Shown: positions 31,983 to 32,453 of the stretch, one piece after another
Layout of the letters: each line of letters begins with the position of its first letter
Position numbering within the stretch: the first letter of the stretch is position 1
NCBI GenBank assembly: GCA_011523545.1
Contig: WTGN01000036.1
Location: 1-32,453 of the forward strand
DNA length: 32,453 bases
Source of the DNA: Chloroflexota bacterium
GTDB lineage: Bacteria > Chloroflexota > Anaerolineae > Aggregatilineales > Phototrophicaceae
Direction of reading: 5' to 3'
Notes under the pieces: generated by a model
Databases searched by the model: none
The model's input: only the letters and a program-made list of their open reading frames with translations
Told to the model about the DNA's origin: nothing
Program-made: the position numbers and the translations under genes

Positions 31983-32195
31983 TCAGTCCTTGACGAAGCC
32001 ATCTGGCGGCTTGTAGGGCACATCGAGATGCTTGATGATCGCCTGAAGCATCTCACGGTTTTCGCTGACCATTTCCGTCAATCCCAAGAGCGCGGCTTCA
32101 ACGGTATCAACTTTGTCGAAGAGATCGTCCTGGGCCTTGCGCACGCTTTGGTATTCGTCGTTCATGCGTTTGAAGCGGATGTCGGTTGTGGCCAT
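31983..32195 (-). CDS. Small coiled-coil protein of unknown function
   Basis: A 70-residue protein, mostly one amphipathic helix with heptad-like spacing (DLFDKVDTVEAALLGLTEMV and ENREMLQAIIKHL), then a short tail (DVPYKPPDGFVKD). It is soluble with no signal. AAGGGA is 6 nt before the ATG at 32195, a good ribosome-binding site, which is why I accept so short a gene. It looks like a coiled-coil accessory or regulatory protein, and no family is recognised. It is divergent from nothing and lies upstream of the peptide operon on the same strand, with 185 bp between them and a strong promoter in that gap, so it is separately transcribed. Confidence 0.68.
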   Translation of the reverse strand: MATTDIRFKRMNDEYQSVRKAQDDLFDKVDTVEAALLGLTEMVSENREMLQAIIKHLDVPYKPPDGFVKD

Positions 32196-32229
32196 GATGA
32201 TCCCTTAATTGAGTCGATATGTCCAAGTA

Positions 32230-32260
32230 TACAAAATTATGTGATGCGCGACCCAACGTT
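32230..32260 (-). promoter_or_regulatory. Weak promoter candidate for the small coiled-coil gene
   Basis: On the minus strand: TTGGGT, a 19-bp spacer and TATACT, about 35 nt before the ATG. The spacer is longer than ideal, so the call is weak. Confidence 0.3.
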
Positions 32261-32348
32261 GCCTAAACAATTCTGGCATTAGAGTGTTCTCTGTAAGATC
32301 TGCATTCACCTTTAAGATGAACCTACTATAATCCGTCGTCACTCAGAA

Positions 32349-32383
32349 CGAAATCTGTAGGGGCGACTCGGTGAGTCGCCCTA
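32349..32383. repeat. GGGCGA-type short palindromic repeat (family 2, perfect stem)
   Basis: CGAAATCTGTAG followed by GGGCGACTC / GAGTCGCCC (32361-32381, loop GGT). The palindrome is identical to the one at 14305 and the left flank is identical to that at 26884. The remaining sequence to 32453 shows no gene I can support. Confidence 0.8.
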
Positions 32384-32453
32384 CGAGCTCGCGCTATTAC
32401 TAGGTGTATAGTCCCGAAGTGAGATGGTGCGGATCTGTATGAAAGATTTCCGA

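Overview
The window is a GC-rich (roughly 60%) bacterial chromosome segment with tightly packed genes. It holds no rRNA or tRNA gene, CRISPR array or insertion sequence that I can see. The gene mix includes two ABC uptake systems, DinB, OsmC, YCII and NUDIX accessory proteins, membrane-anchored TPR proteins and a type ISP-like restriction-modification protein. The intergenic gaps are full of short GC-rich hairpin repeats. Together these resemble an environmental Chloroflexota (Anaerolineae-like) genome. That assignment is inference from gene style and repeats, not from a marker gene.

Layout. 1-3769 (+): a carbohydrate-type ABC importer, with the C-terminal end of the solute-binding protein, then an MalK/UgpC-like ATPase and two overlapping MalF/MalG-type permeases. 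3939-7651 (+): small housekeeping and stress genes (OsmC, DinB, two tandem NUDIX paralogues, a TfoX-N-like protein, an SMP-30/gluconolactonase). 7689-8414 (-): a HEAT-repeat-like protein. 8646-11182 (+): YCII-like protein, RimI-like acetyltransferase, and a Fic protein with its own inhibitory motif. 11179-14174 (-): a Zn/Cd-type P-type ATPase with a good promoter and operator-like inverted repeats, and a NUDIX gene interrupted by an in-frame amber codon. 14567-18141 (+): two paralogous membrane-anchored TPR proteins and an FkbM methyltransferase. 18182-21421 (+): a one-polypeptide nuclease/methyltransferase/specificity protein with two hairpin repeats inside its reading frame.

21504-31797 (-) is the most coherent block. 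In transcription order it is a Tat-exported dipeptide/oligopeptide-binding protein, two Dpp-type permeases, a SelA/DgaE-like PLP enzyme, an N-acyl-D-amino-acid deacylase-family amidohydrolase, an M81 (MlrC-like) metallopeptidase and a DUF3604 PHP-like protein. It starts from a strong-looking promoter (TTGCAA, 16 bp, TATAAT). The content suggests import and breakdown of unusual peptides or acylated/D-amino-acid compounds. The window ends with a 70-residue coiled-coil protein of unknown function.

Two families of short palindromic repeats sit in the gaps: a C-rich/G-rich hairpin of about 40-50 bp, and a GGGCGA...TCGCCC hairpin of about 25 bp. A C-rich hairpin and a second, unrelated hairpin also lie inside the restriction-modification gene, where they read through as a low-complexity linker.
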